Positions 55,731-64,000 of a DNA stretch of 64,000 nt are shown here, piece by piece. Both the position numbers and the translations under genes were made by a program. How positions within the stretch are numbered: position 1 is the first letter of the stretch; each line of letters begins with the position of its first letter. The notes under the pieces are model-generated. The model searched no databases. It saw only the letters and a program-made list of their open reading frames with translations, and was not told the DNA's origin. Source of the stretch: Lichenicoccus roseus. GTDB taxonomy: Bacteria > Pseudomonadota > Alphaproteobacteria > Acetobacterales > Acetobacteraceae. The stretch covers positions 248,001-312,000 of the forward strand of contig NZ_VCDI01000001.1 in the NCBI RefSeq assembly GCF_005844085.1, in the 5' to 3' direction.

Positions 55731-56177
55731 ATGAGTGGTGTTTTCGGTAATCTGCTTGGACAGCTTGGCGGCATGCTGGGCGGCAGCTCGAACGCGCAGG
55801 CAGGCGCGGGCGGACTGCTCTCGACGGTGATCAACGATGCCGGCGGCCCGGCTGGCATCCTGGCGAAATTCCAGCAGTCCGGCCTCGGCGCCCAGGCGGA
55901 GAGCTGGGTCGGCAACGGCCACAACCTGCCGGTATCGCCGGAGCAGATCTCCCAGGTGTTCCCGCCTGAGCAGCTCGATGCCTGGGCGCAGCAGCACGGC
56001 CTGCCCGCCGGGATGGCGTCGCAGGTGCTGGCGCATTTCCTGCCGCATGCGGTGGACGCCACCACGCCACAGGGCACCGTACCGCCCCAGGGCGACGTGC
56101 AGGGTCCGGGCGGCAGCGGTGCCGGCGGCTTCGATTTCGCCGGCCTGATCGGCAGGCTCGGCGGTCTCGGAAAGTAA
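55731..56177 (+). CDS. YidB/DUF937-family protein
   Basis: The 148-residue protein matches the YidB (DUF937) group: Gly/Leu-rich start (GNLLGQLGGMLGG), GILAKFQQSGLGAQAESWVGNGHNLPVSPEQI and HGLPAGMASQVLAHFLPHAVD. The function is not known; members often occur as soluble small proteins. AGGAG precedes the ATG. It is 29 bases after kdsA and followed by a GC-rich hairpin at 56186-56206. Confidence 0.85.
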   Translation: MSGVFGNLLGQLGGMLGGSSNAQAGAGGLLSTVINDAGGPAGILAKFQQSGLGAQAESWVGNGHNLPVSPEQISQVFPPEQLDAWAQQHGLPAGMASQVLAHFLPHAVDATTPQGTVPPQGDVQGPGGSGAGGFDFAGLIGRLGGLGK

Positions 56178-56185
56178 TCCGGCCG

Positions 56186-56206
56186 GCCGGCCCGGCCAGG
56201 GCCGGC
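56186..56206 (+). terminator. GC-rich hairpin after the YidB-like gene
   Basis: GCCGGCCC (56186-56193), loop GGCCA, GGGCCGGC (56199-56206). It begins eight bases after the stop, without a strong T-run. It would separate kdsA transcription from the secreted protein gene. Confidence 0.5.
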
Positions 56207-56243
56207 AACCCGTCTTGAAATCGACACAACCGGGATGGACCAT

Positions 56244-56272
56244 GGGCTGCTCCGGCGAGACCGGGGCAGCCC
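56244..56272 (+). promoter_or_regulatory. Imperfect hairpin just upstream of a ribosome site
   Basis: GGGCTGC (56244-56250) pairs with GCAGCCC (56266-56272), with further TCCGG/CCGGG pairing inside. It ends about seven bases before the AAGG ribosome site of the next gene. It could be an mRNA 5' structure or part of a terminator; position alone does not decide. Confidence 0.3.
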
Positions 56273-56285
56273 CCGCAGAAGGATC

Positions 56286-56759
56286 ATGACCATGCGCGCC
56301 TATGGCACTTCCGGCCTGTTCCTCGGAGCCGCCCTCGCCGTTGCCGGCCTCGCTGCCGCCCCGGCGCACGCGCTGAGCACCAAGGAGTGCAGCGTCAAGT
56401 ATCAGGCGGCAAAATCCGCCGGCAGCCTCAACGGCGAGACCTGGAAGACCTTCCGCGCCAAGGAGTGCGCCACCGGCGCGCCGTCTGGTGCCACGTCCAA
56501 TGCGACCCCGGCGGCCAGCGACACGGTGGCGCCGGCGCTCAGGTCCAGCAGCGCCGCGCCGGCGGCAGCTTCCGGTGCGGCGGTCTTTCCGAACGTGGTC
56601 GACCCGAAATACGCCAAGGAGAGCGCGGGCAAGGCGCGTATGCACACCTGCCTCGACCAGTATCACGCCAACAAGGCCGGCACCGGCAACGGCGGCATGA
56701 AGTGGATCCAGAAAGGCGGGGGCTACTACAGCCAATGCACCAGGAAGCTTAAGGGCTGA
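56286..56759 (+). CDS. Small secreted protein with PsiF-like Cys segments
   Basis: The 157-residue protein has a signal peptide (GLFLGAALAVAGLAAAPAHA) and two short Cys-containing segments: KECSVKYQAAKSAG...TFRAKECA near 35-60 and ARMHTCLDQYHANKAG...GYYSQCTRKL at the end, linked by Ala/Ser/Thr-rich sequence. The Cys/aromatic pattern recalls PsiF repeats but similarity is weak. Four Cys residues could form two disulfides. AAGG stands three bases before ATG 56286 and nine before ATG 56292, so the second ATG may be the true start. Confidence 0.65.
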   Translation: MTMRAYGTSGLFLGAALAVAGLAAAPAHALSTKECSVKYQAAKSAGSLNGETWKTFRAKECATGAPSGATSNATPAASDTVAPALRSSSAAPAAASGAAVFPNVVDPKYAKESAGKARMHTCLDQYHANKAGTGNGGMKWIQKGGGYYSQCTRKLKG

Positions 56760-56783
56760 GCCGCAGCACACGCCTGCAAGGCA

Positions 56784-56810
56784 GCCATGCGACTGCGAAG
56801 GTCGCATGGC
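56784..56810 (+). terminator. Ten-bp perfect-stem hairpin
   Basis: GCCATGCGAC (56784-56793) pairs exactly with GTCGCATGGC (56801-56810) over a seven-base loop, 25 bases after the secreted protein stop. A likely transcript end or RNA stabiliser, although only AAA follows rather than a T-run. Confidence 0.6.
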
Positions 56811-56849
56811 AAACCGCTGAGTCTATGCCTGATTGCCCGTAACCCTCGC

Positions 56850-56867
56850 GTGGCTTCGCCAAGCCAC
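56850..56867 (+). repeat. Second small hairpin in the same spacer
   Basis: GTGGCTT CGCC AAGCCAC, a seven-bp stem with a four-base loop. The spacer 56760-56952 otherwise holds no recognisable gene; the start of the next gene lies 85 bases further on. Confidence 0.45.
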
Positions 56868-56952
56868 ACGGTCAGGTGACGGATCCCTGGTTGAACGTCA
56901 GCGCCCAGATACGAGTTAGCCAGGCCGACGTTGATGGCTGGGCACGATTTGA

Positions 56953-57648
56953 ATGGCAGACTTGGTTCCCGATCAGGAGCATCCACTGGCGCGGCAGTTC
57001 CGCGGCTTCATCGAGGATAGCGGTTTCCCGTGCGTCGGCGCCAAATCGGCCCTGGCGCGTGGACAGATGAACATCATGGTTGCCCGAGACCTGCGCTCGG
57101 CCTGGGATGACCTGCGTATCTATCCCGAGCTGCTGCAGTTCATCGACGAATACCGCCGCGACAATACCCTGTTCCGCAGTTTCGCGGTGCTGTTCGAGGA
57201 GCCGGGCGGGCTCGGCGAGGACGAATTCGAACGCCATCTCTGGGATCGCGTGCAGTCGCTTTCCGACAAGGACCAGTGGTTCGGCGAGACCTACGACAAC
57301 AGGGTCAGCAGCAGTCCCGACGATCCGCATTTCTCGCTCAGCTTCGGTGGCGAGGCCTTCTTCGTGGTCGGGCTGCATCCGGGCGCCAGCCGGGCGGCGC
57401 GCCGCTTCGACCGGCCGGTCCTGGTGTTCAACATGCACGACCAGTTCGAGCGGCTGCGGGCGGAGGGACGGTACGAGCGCCTGCGCCGCACCATCCTAGA
57501 CCGCGACGTGGCGCTGGACGGCTCGATCAACCCGATGCTGGCGCAGCACGGCGAGGTATCGGAGGCGCGTCAATATAGCGGACGCGCGGTCGGCAACGAC
57601 TGGGCCTGTCCGTTCCGCAGGCCCGGGGAGCGCGACGATGCCGCATGA
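56953..57648 (+). CDS. YqcI/YcgG (GntA-like) family protein
   Basis: The 231-residue protein matches the YqcI/YcgG family throughout: GFIEDSGFPCVGAKSALARGQ near 20, FAVLFEEPGGLGEDEFERHLW near 80, FFVVGLHPGASRAARRF near 140, VFNMHDQFERLR, and ARQYSGRAVGNDWACPF at the end. A member, GntA of guanitoxin synthesis, is a heme-dependent N-hydroxylase of a guanidino compound; the reaction here is not known. The ribosome site is weak. It overlaps the DUF1989 gene by 11 bases. Confidence 0.82.
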   Translation: MADLVPDQEHPLARQFRGFIEDSGFPCVGAKSALARGQMNIMVARDLRSAWDDLRIYPELLQFIDEYRRDNTLFRSFAVLFEEPGGLGEDEFERHLWDRVQSLSDKDQWFGETYDNRVSSSPDDPHFSLSFGGEAFFVVGLHPGASRAARRFDRPVLVFNMHDQFERLRAEGRYERLRRTILDRDVALDGSINPMLAQHGEVSEARQYSGRAVGNDWACPFRRPGERDDAA

Positions 57649-58243
57649 CGGCCTGCCGGCCGGGATACATGAGATCCCGCCGCGCTCCGGGGTCGCCTTC
57701 ACTCTCGAGGCCGGCCAGGTGCTGACGGTGATCGACCCCAGGGGCGAGCAGGTCGCGGACCTCCTGGCCTTCAACCGGCATGACCTCGACGAGGTGATCT
57801 CCTCGGGTCGGACCCTCGACTATGCGAGCCGGCTGTTCCTGACCACCGGGGATCCGCTCTATTCGAACCGCAGCAACGTCATGCTGCGCATCGTCGAGGA
57901 CCAGGTAGGGCGGCACGACTTCCTGCTCACGCCCTGCTCGGCCGACACCTTCCGGATCATCTATGGCGACACCCATCCGCATCGCGGCTGCTTCGGCAAC
58001 CTGGCGGATGCGCTAGGGCCCTACGGTATCGGACCCGACCGCATCCCGATTGCCTTCAACGTCTTCATGAATGTCCGTGTCGACGGCGACACCGGCGCGC
58101 TCACCGTGGCGCCGCCGCTCAGCCGCGCAGGCGACTACGTGAGGTTCCGGGCCGAGCAGGACCTGGTGGTCGGCCTGACCGCCTGCTCCGCTCTGCAGTC
58201 CAACAACCACAGCTTCAAGCCGATCCACTACCGGATCGACTGA
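57638..58243 (+). CDS. DUF1989 (urea-carboxylase-associated type) protein
   Basis: The 201-residue protein is a DUF1989 member: GQVLTVIDPRGEQVADLLAFN, GDPLYSNRSNVMLRIVED, LLTPCSADTFRIIYG...HRGCFGNL and the closing NNHSFKPIHYRI. Relatives are the urea-carboxylase-associated proteins, some of which act as carboxyguanidine deiminase subunits. Conserved Cys and His may bind a metal. GGAG lies eight bases before the ATG. Overlap with the GntA-like gene shows they are expressed together; no urea/guanidine carboxylase gene is in the window. Confidence 0.85.
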   Translation: MPHDGLPAGIHEIPPRSGVAFTLEAGQVLTVIDPRGEQVADLLAFNRHDLDEVISSGRTLDYASRLFLTTGDPLYSNRSNVMLRIVEDQVGRHDFLLTPCSADTFRIIYGDTHPHRGCFGNLADALGPYGIGPDRIPIAFNVFMNVRVDGDTGALTVAPPLSRAGDYVRFRAEQDLVVGLTACSALQSNNHSFKPIHYRID

Positions 58244-58245
58244 CT

Positions 58246-60149
<1,904 letters not shown>

Positions 60150-60166
60150 GACGCGACCCGCGGGCG

Positions 60167-61054
60167 CTAGCGCGTCCGCAGGTCGAGGCGGAGCGTCATG
60201 CAGTAGGCGCCGCCGCCGGACAGGATGAACGGGTCGAGCGCCACCGGGCTCACGGTGTAGCCGCGCTCGCGCAGCACGCCGACCAGCCGCTCCGCCGGCG
60301 TCGCCATGACGACGCTGCGGTCGAGTGCCACCGCGTTGACGCAGAAGCGGGCTGCGTCGTCGTCGCTGGCCTCGATCAGCAGGTCGGCGGACACGGTATC
60401 GCGGATGAGCGCGTTGCCCTCCCGCGAGAACGCCCGTGGGTAGTACAGCACCTCGCCACCTGGCAACACGCAGAAGCAGGTGTCGAGGTGGTAGAAGCGG
60501 TCGGTCGCCAGCTCCAGCCGCCGCACCTCGATGTCGAAGGTCTCGGCGATGAAGGCCGGTGCTCCGGGGGAGGAGCGCGGGCCGTAGCCGGTCCAGGCGA
60601 GCTTGCGGGTACGGTCCCAGATGCAGTCGCCGGCGCCCTCCTGGGTCATGCCGGCCGGAAGCGTGATGACCTCGTCGATCAGGCCGCGGGCGACGAAGCC
60701 TTCGAAGGCCGCGCGGAATGCCGGCGCCTCGCCCTGTCGCTGCGGATGGCGGAACCGCGCCAGCAGCGCCCGGCGGTCCAGCACGATGCCGCCGTTGGCG
60801 GGAAACACCATGTCAGGCAGCCCGGCCACCCCGTCCACGATCTCGACCTGCGCCCCGGCGGCCCGCAACGCCTCGCCCAGTGAAGCGAAAGCGGATTGCG
60901 CCTCCCGCCGGTGGCCATCCGGATCCTCCGCCCAGACCCCGGGCTGCATCCAGGGGTTGATGGTGTAGGACACGTCGTAGTGCGACGGCTCGACCAGGAG
61001 GAAGGTGGGAGCCAGGAAGGTGGCAGGCCGAGAGGCGGGTATGGCTGTGGTCAT
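60167..61054 (-). CDS. Arginine-deiminase-related (DDAH-like) guanidino hydrolase
   Basis: The 295-residue protein belongs to the guanidino-group-modifying superfamily: early VSYTINPWM and DMVFPANGG, the catalytic His in FYHLDTCFCVL near 185, and the nucleophile Cys at the end in GGGAYCMTLRL. Such enzymes hydrolyse arginine, methylated arginines or related guanidines. The exact substrate cannot be read. A 14-bp palindrome lies about 60 bases upstream. It is inserted, on the opposite strand, between eno and ftsB. Confidence 0.85.
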   Translation of the reverse strand: MTTAIPASRPATFLAPTFLLVEPSHYDVSYTINPWMQPGVWAEDPDGHRREAQSAFASLGEALRAAGAQVEIVDGVAGLPDMVFPANGGIVLDRRALLARFRHPQRQGEAPAFRAAFEGFVARGLIDEVITLPAGMTQEGAGDCIWDRTRKLAWTGYGPRSSPGAPAFIAETFDIEVRRLELATDRFYHLDTCFCVLPGGEVLYYPRAFSREGNALIRDTVSADLLIEASDDDAARFCVNAVALDRSVVMATPAERLVGVLRERGYTVSPVALDPFILSGGGAYCMTLRLDLRTR

Positions 61055-61113
61055 GCGTGAAGACGGCTCCGATCGAGGTGGGGCGCTCTGCCGGCTCCCG
61101 TAGCAGGATTTTC

Positions 61114-61127
61114 TCACGCCGGCGTGA
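61114..61127. promoter_or_regulatory. Fourteen-bp perfect palindrome, possible operator
   Basis: TCACGCCGGCGTGA stands 60 bases upstream of the arginine-deiminase-like gene and 99 bases upstream of ftsB, in the divergent spacer. Symmetry and position suggest a dimeric regulator site; no regulator gene is adjacent. Confidence 0.45.
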
Positions 61128-61225
61128 AATTGCGCTTGCGGAGCTGCTCGGGGTTCGTGAAAAGTCGCAATCGCGTCGGGCCTGCTGGGCCAGGCAGGAA
61201 GTCCCTGCAATCAAGGGTGTGCGGC

Positions 61226-61555
61226 ATGAGCTTCAAACGATCGATGAAGCGCAGGCTGAAAGCCGGTTGCGCGCCGGCGTTTTTCCTGGGTCTGGTGGCA
61301 TACTTCTCGTGGAATGCCACCCAGGGCGCCCATGGGCTGCGGAGCTATTCCGACCAGCTGCACCTGCTGGCCCGGGCGGAGGATGGCAAGGCGGCGGCGA
61401 TCGCCGAGCAGGCCGCCTGGACGCAGCGGGTGTCTGGCCTGCGCGATCGCGCCCTCGATGCCGACACGCTCGACGAACGCTCGCGCGCGATGCTTAACCT
61501 CGCGGACCCGAACGACATCGTGGTGCCGTACGGCGCGAACAACCGCCTGTATTGA
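61226..61555 (+). CDS. ftsB: FtsB/DivIC-type septum formation protein
   Basis: The 109-residue protein has a basic N-terminus, one membrane segment (APAFFLGLVAYFSW), the short GLRSYSDQL...L coiled coil, and an acidic C-terminal end that includes LDERSRAMLNLADPNDIVVPY, typical of alphaproteobacterial septum initiator proteins found near eno. AAGGG is eight bases before the ATG. It would act in the divisome with FtsL and FtsQ. Confidence 0.87.
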   Translation: MSFKRSMKRRLKAGCAPAFFLGLVAYFSWNATQGAHGLRSYSDQLHLLARAEDGKAAAIAEQAAWTQRVSGLRDRALDADTLDERSRAMLNLADPNDIVVPYGANNRLY

Positions 61556-61560
61556 TCGAC

Positions 61561-61582
61561 GCGGGCCGGAAGTCCGGCCCGC
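61561..61582. terminator. Bidirectional terminator hairpin between ftsB and rpmG
   Basis: GCGGGCCGGA, AG, TCCGGCCCGC: a perfect ten-base inverted repeat five bases after the ftsB stop and 15 bases beyond the rpmG stop on the other strand. Confidence 0.7.
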
Positions 61583-61597
61583 CAAGGCCGCCGGTGC

Positions 61598-61765
61598 CTA
61601 CTTGATCTTGGCTTCCTTGAACGCGACGTGCTTGCGCGCGACGGGATCGTACTTGCGCAGTTCCATCTTGCCGGTCTGCGCCCGGGCGTTCTTCTTGGTG
61701 ACGTAAAAATAGCCGGTGTCCGCGGTGGACACGAGCCGGATCTGGATGGTGTTGGACTTGGCCAT
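61598..61765 (-). CDS. rpmG: Ribosomal protein bL33 (Cys-free form)
   Basis: The 55-residue protein reads [20 protein letters not shown] and continues with [24 protein letters not shown], matching bL33. It has no CxxC pairs, so it is the zinc-independent type. It stands alone on the minus strand between ftsB and moeA. Confidence 0.97.
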   Translation of the reverse strand: MAKSNTIQIRLVSTADTGYFYVTKKNARAQTGKMELRKYDPVARKHVAFKEAKIK

Positions 61766-61906
61766 GGAAAACCCCGCAACTGCGGCCCCGCTGCACCATG
61801 CCGGCGCCAGAGGCTCAAGGAGCGCGAAATGGCGCGTAGTGGCTTGCGAGGTCAAGAGCAAACCTGACATGCGATGCTGCTTCCCGCCCTGCGGATCTGC
61901 GCATCC

Positions 61907-63109
61907 ATGCTGAGCGTAGCCGAAGCGCGTAGCCGCATCATCGACGGCCTGCGTCCGACCGGCCTCGAGCAGGTCATGCTCGATGCCGCCCTCGGCCGGG
62001 TCGCGGCGCGTCCGCTGGAGGCCCGGCTGTCTAATCCGCCGGCGGACATCTCGGCGATGGACGGCTACGCGGTGCGCGCCGGCGACACCGTGCCCGGCAG
62101 CGTCCTCGCCGTCGTCGGCACCGCGCCGGCCGGGCACCCGTTCACCGGGCGGGTCGATCCGGGAAGCTGCGTGCGGCTGTTCACCGGCAGCCTGCTGCCC
62201 GACGGGGCCGACACGGTGCTGATCCAGGAGAACGCGACCCGCGACGGCGATCGGGTGACGGTGAACGAGGCCGTCGCCGTGGGCCGCCACATCCGGCGCA
62301 TGGGGCAGGATTTCCTTGTTGGCGACACGGTGGTCCCGGCCGGCCGCAAGCTCGGCGCCCGCGATATCGGGGTTTCCGCGGCGGCGAACCGGCCCTGGAT
62401 CACCTGCCACCGCCGCCCGGTGATCGCCGTGCTGGCGACCGGTGACGAAATCGCCCTGCCGGGCGAGCCGATCCCGCCGGGCGGCATCGCCAACTCCAAT
62501 ACCCCGATGCTCGCCGCCGCCATCCGGGCCGCTGGCGCCGAACCCCTGGTGCTGCCGCCGGCGCGCGACAGCATCGCCGCGATCGCGGGCAGCCTCGACG
62601 GCCTGCGCTGCGACATGCTGGTGACCATCGGCGGCGCCAGCGTCGGCGACTACGACCTGGTGCAGGCGGGCCTCGCCGAGCGCGGCTTCGCCATCGACTT
62701 CTGGAAGATCGCGATGCGCCCGGGCAAGCCGCTGATGCATGGCACCGTCGGCGGCACGCCGGTGCTCGGACTGCCCGGCAACCCGGTCTCCGCCCTGGTC
62801 TGCGCCGTGCTGTTCCTGTTGCCGGCGATCGGCCGCCTGTCGGGCGACAGCGCGGCACAGCCGGAGATCGAGACCGCCCGGCTCGGCGCGGCACTTCCGG
62901 CCAACGACCAGCGCGCCGACCATCTGCGAGCCTCCATCTCACGCGATGACGCCGGCGACCTGCTGGTGGTGCCGTTCCCGCGCCAGGACTCGGGCATGCT
63001 GCGCCGGCTCGCGCTCTCCGAGGCGCTGGTCCTGCGCGCGCCGCACGCCGCCGCCGCCGCCGCCGGCGACCGGGTCGACATCATCAGGCTCGACCGGCTG
63101 GGGTTGTAG
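61907..63109 (+). CDS. moeA: Molybdopterin molybdenumtransferase MoeA
   Basis: MoeA inserts molybdate into adenylated molybdopterin. Motifs: [14 protein letters not shown] at the start, [18 protein letters not shown] near 45, [23 protein letters not shown] near 180, [11 protein letters not shown] near 245, [25 protein letters not shown] near 275. Length 400 residues from ATG 61907; ATG 61874 would add 11. In alphaproteobacteria moeA usually follows moaC; here moaC lies 17 kb away in the opposite direction. Confidence 0.96.
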   Translation: MLSVAEARSRIIDGLRPTGLEQVMLDAALGRVAARPLEARLSNPPADISAMDGYAVRAGDTVPGSVLAVVGTAPAGHPFTGRVDPGSCVRLFTGSLLPDGADTVLIQENATRDGDRVTVNEAVAVGRHIRRMGQDFLVGDTVVPAGRKLGARDIGVSAAANRPWITCHRRPVIAVLATGDEIALPGEPIPPGGIANSNTPMLAAAIRAAGAEPLVLPPARDSIAAIAGSLDGLRCDMLVTIGGASVGDYDLVQAGLAERGFAIDFWKIAMRPGKPLMHGTVGGTPVLGLPGNPVSALVCAVLFLLPAIGRLSGDSAAQPEIETARLGAALPANDQRADHLRASISRDDAGDLLVVPFPRQDSGMLRRLALSEALVLRAPHAAAAAAGDRVDIIRLDRLGL

Positions 63110-63144
63110 GCCCGGCTGGAACCGTAGGCATCACAGCGGGCGGC

Positions 63145-63172
63145 TTGACGCGATAACCGGAACCTATATAGA
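63145..63172 (+). promoter_or_regulatory. Likely lexA promoter
   Basis: TTGACG (63145-63150) and TATAGA (63167-63172) are spaced by 16 bases, near the sigma-70 consensus, about 100 bases upstream of lexA. The LexA box overlaps the -10 element, a position suited to repression. Confidence 0.5.
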
Positions 63173-63174
63173 AC
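63160..63174 (+). promoter_or_regulatory. LexA box (SOS operator) upstream of lexA
   Basis: GAAC-N7-GAAC, i.e. GTTC-N7-GTTC on the other strand, is exactly the alphaproteobacterial LexA recognition site. It lies 101 bases before the lexA start, so lexA should be autoregulated. Confidence 0.75.
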
Positions 63175-63274
63175 ATTCAGGCCGGTTTCCTGTTTTGTTC
63201 AGGGGCCCGGCAAGGCGTGGCTGGCCCCGCGGGGGGTCGGCTCGCCGATGGCGATCGACCGATGGGATGTCTCG

Positions 63275-64000
63275 ATGCTCACGCGCAAGCAGCACGAATT
63301 GCTCGGCTTTATCGATCGTCACCTCAAGGAGACCGGCTTCTCGCCCAGCTTCGACGAGATGAAGGACGCGCTGAACCTGCGGTCGAAGTCCGGCATCCAC
63401 CGCCTGATCTCCGCGCTCGAGGAGCGCGGCTTCCTGAGCCGCAGGCATCATCGCGCCCGCGCGCTGGAGGTGTTGCGCCTACCGGAGCAGCCCGGCACGG
63501 CGGCCGAGGCCGTTGGCCTGACGGTTCCGGAGCCGGTTGCAGCCGGGCCGGTCGGAGTGGGGCCGGTTGCTGCGGAGACCGGCGCGACCGAGGCCGGCGC
63601 CTTTTCGCCGAATGTCATACGCGGCGATTTCAGCCAGCGGCTTCCCGGCGTACGCGCGGCCGCCGATGCCGGCGCGGTGCAGCTGCCGCTGTATGGCAGG
63701 ATCGCCGCCGGCCTGCCGATCGAGGCCCTGCGCGACACCGGCAACCACGTCCAGGTGCCGATGTCGCTCCTCGGCGGCGGCGAGCACTATGCCCTCGAGG
63801 TTGCCGGCGACTCCATGATCGAGGCGGGCATCTTCGACGGCGACACGGTCATCATCCGCAAGGAGGAGACCGCGGAGAACGGCCAGATCATCGTCGCCCT
63901 GATCGACGACCAGGAGGTTACGCTCAAGCGCCTGCGCCGCCGCGGCAATGCCATCGCACTGGAGCCAGCCAACGCGCGCTACGAGACCCGCATCGTGCCG
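63275..64000 (+). CDS. lexA: SOS repressor LexA (C-terminal end missing)
   Basis: LexA represses DNA-damage genes until RecA triggers its self-cleavage. The winged-helix start [20 protein letters not shown] is followed by [21 protein letters not shown], the Ala-Gly cleavage site in [11 protein letters not shown], the catalytic Ser in [11 protein letters not shown] and Lys in VTLKRLRR. A Val/Pro/Ala/Gly linker of about 45 residues joins the domains. ATG 63275 has GGGA seven bases upstream. The frame is open to the window edge, with only the last residues cut. Confidence 0.96.
   Translation, partial: MLTRKQHELLGFIDRHLKETGFSPSFDEMKDALNLRSKSGIHRLISALEERGFLSRRHHRARALEVLRLPEQPGTAAEAVGLTVPEPVAAGPVGVGPVAAETGATEAGAFSPNVIRGDFSQRLPGVRAAADAGAVQLPLYGRIAAGLPIEALRDTGNHVQVPMSLLGGGEHYALEVAGDSMIEAGIFDGDTVIIRKEETAENGQIIVALIDDQEVTLKRLRRRGNAIALEPANARYETRIVP

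Noticed and set aside
56876-57070. Small plus-strand frame before the GntA-like gene
   Set aside because: It overlaps the GntA-like start in another frame and has no ribosome site or family match.

Overview
The window is dense, GC-rich chromosomal DNA from an alphaproteobacterium, most likely of the Acetobacteraceae (order Rhodospirillales). This is inferred from gene order, the lipoyl domain fused to pyruvate dehydrogenase E1-beta, the GTTC-N7-GTTC type LexA box and the strong GC bias, which opens long false frames antisense to most genes. Sixty-three protein genes were recognised, two of them cut by the window ends (lpxD at the left, lexA at the right). No tRNA, rRNA, CRISPR array, insertion sequence or prophage was seen. 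No gene-free stretch reaches 300 bases; the longest (about 150-205 bp) are mostly divergent promoter regions and hairpin-bearing spacers.

Layout. (1) 0-9.5 kb, minus strand: the envelope and isoprenoid operon pyrH-frr-uppS-cdsA-dxr-rseP-bamA-ompH-lpxD. The usual upstream neighbours rpsB-tsf are absent; a large tricorn-like S41 protease gene (9.6-13.0 kb) stands there. (2) 13.0-19.6 kb, minus: the conserved folK-rpoZ-rsh-acpS-lepB-rnc-era run. (3) 19.8-21.1 kb, plus: NYN nuclease-like protein and family-5 uracil-DNA glycosylase, translationally coupled. (4) 21.2-32.0 kb: a more accessory block with glgX plus a CBS-domain protein, CheZ, a hybrid histidine kinase/response regulator/TerB-like operon, an SLC13 transporter with RCK domains, and a periplasmic molybdopterin oxidoreductase, cytochrome b and DUF5666-like trio. 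(5) 32.0-36.7 kb: smpB-dapA (minus), slt-pgpA-pncC (plus). (6) 36.8-50.6 kb, minus: a His-rich secreted repeat protein, then a compact eleven-gene run ppiD-trpE-trpG-trpD-trpC-moaC-pdhA-pdhB-pdhC-lpdA-lipA followed by a RatA/Coq10 gene, with gaps of 29 nt or less and many overlaps. (7) 50.7-61.6 kb, plus: tpiA-secG-(FAD oxidase)-pyrG-kdsA-yidB-like-(secreted protein)-GntA-like-DUF1989-eno-ftsB, with DUF3429 and an arginine-deiminase-like gene inserted on the minus strand. (8) 61.6-64 kb: rpmG (minus), then moeA and lexA (plus), with a LexA box on the lexA promoter.

Points most worth following: a single inversion of the 44.05-61.9 kb segment would explain how the usual alphaproteobacterial neighbours pdhA/ftsB and moaC/moeA came apart; three proteins of guanidino-chemistry families (GntA-like, DUF1989, arginine-deiminase-like) cluster around eno; the 30-32 kb redox trio and the 23.9-28 kb signalling genes look like functional modules of unknown input; and RNase III carries an unusual basic insertion. 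Most start codons were chosen from Shine-Dalgarno spacing and family alignment by eye; several are TTG or GTG.
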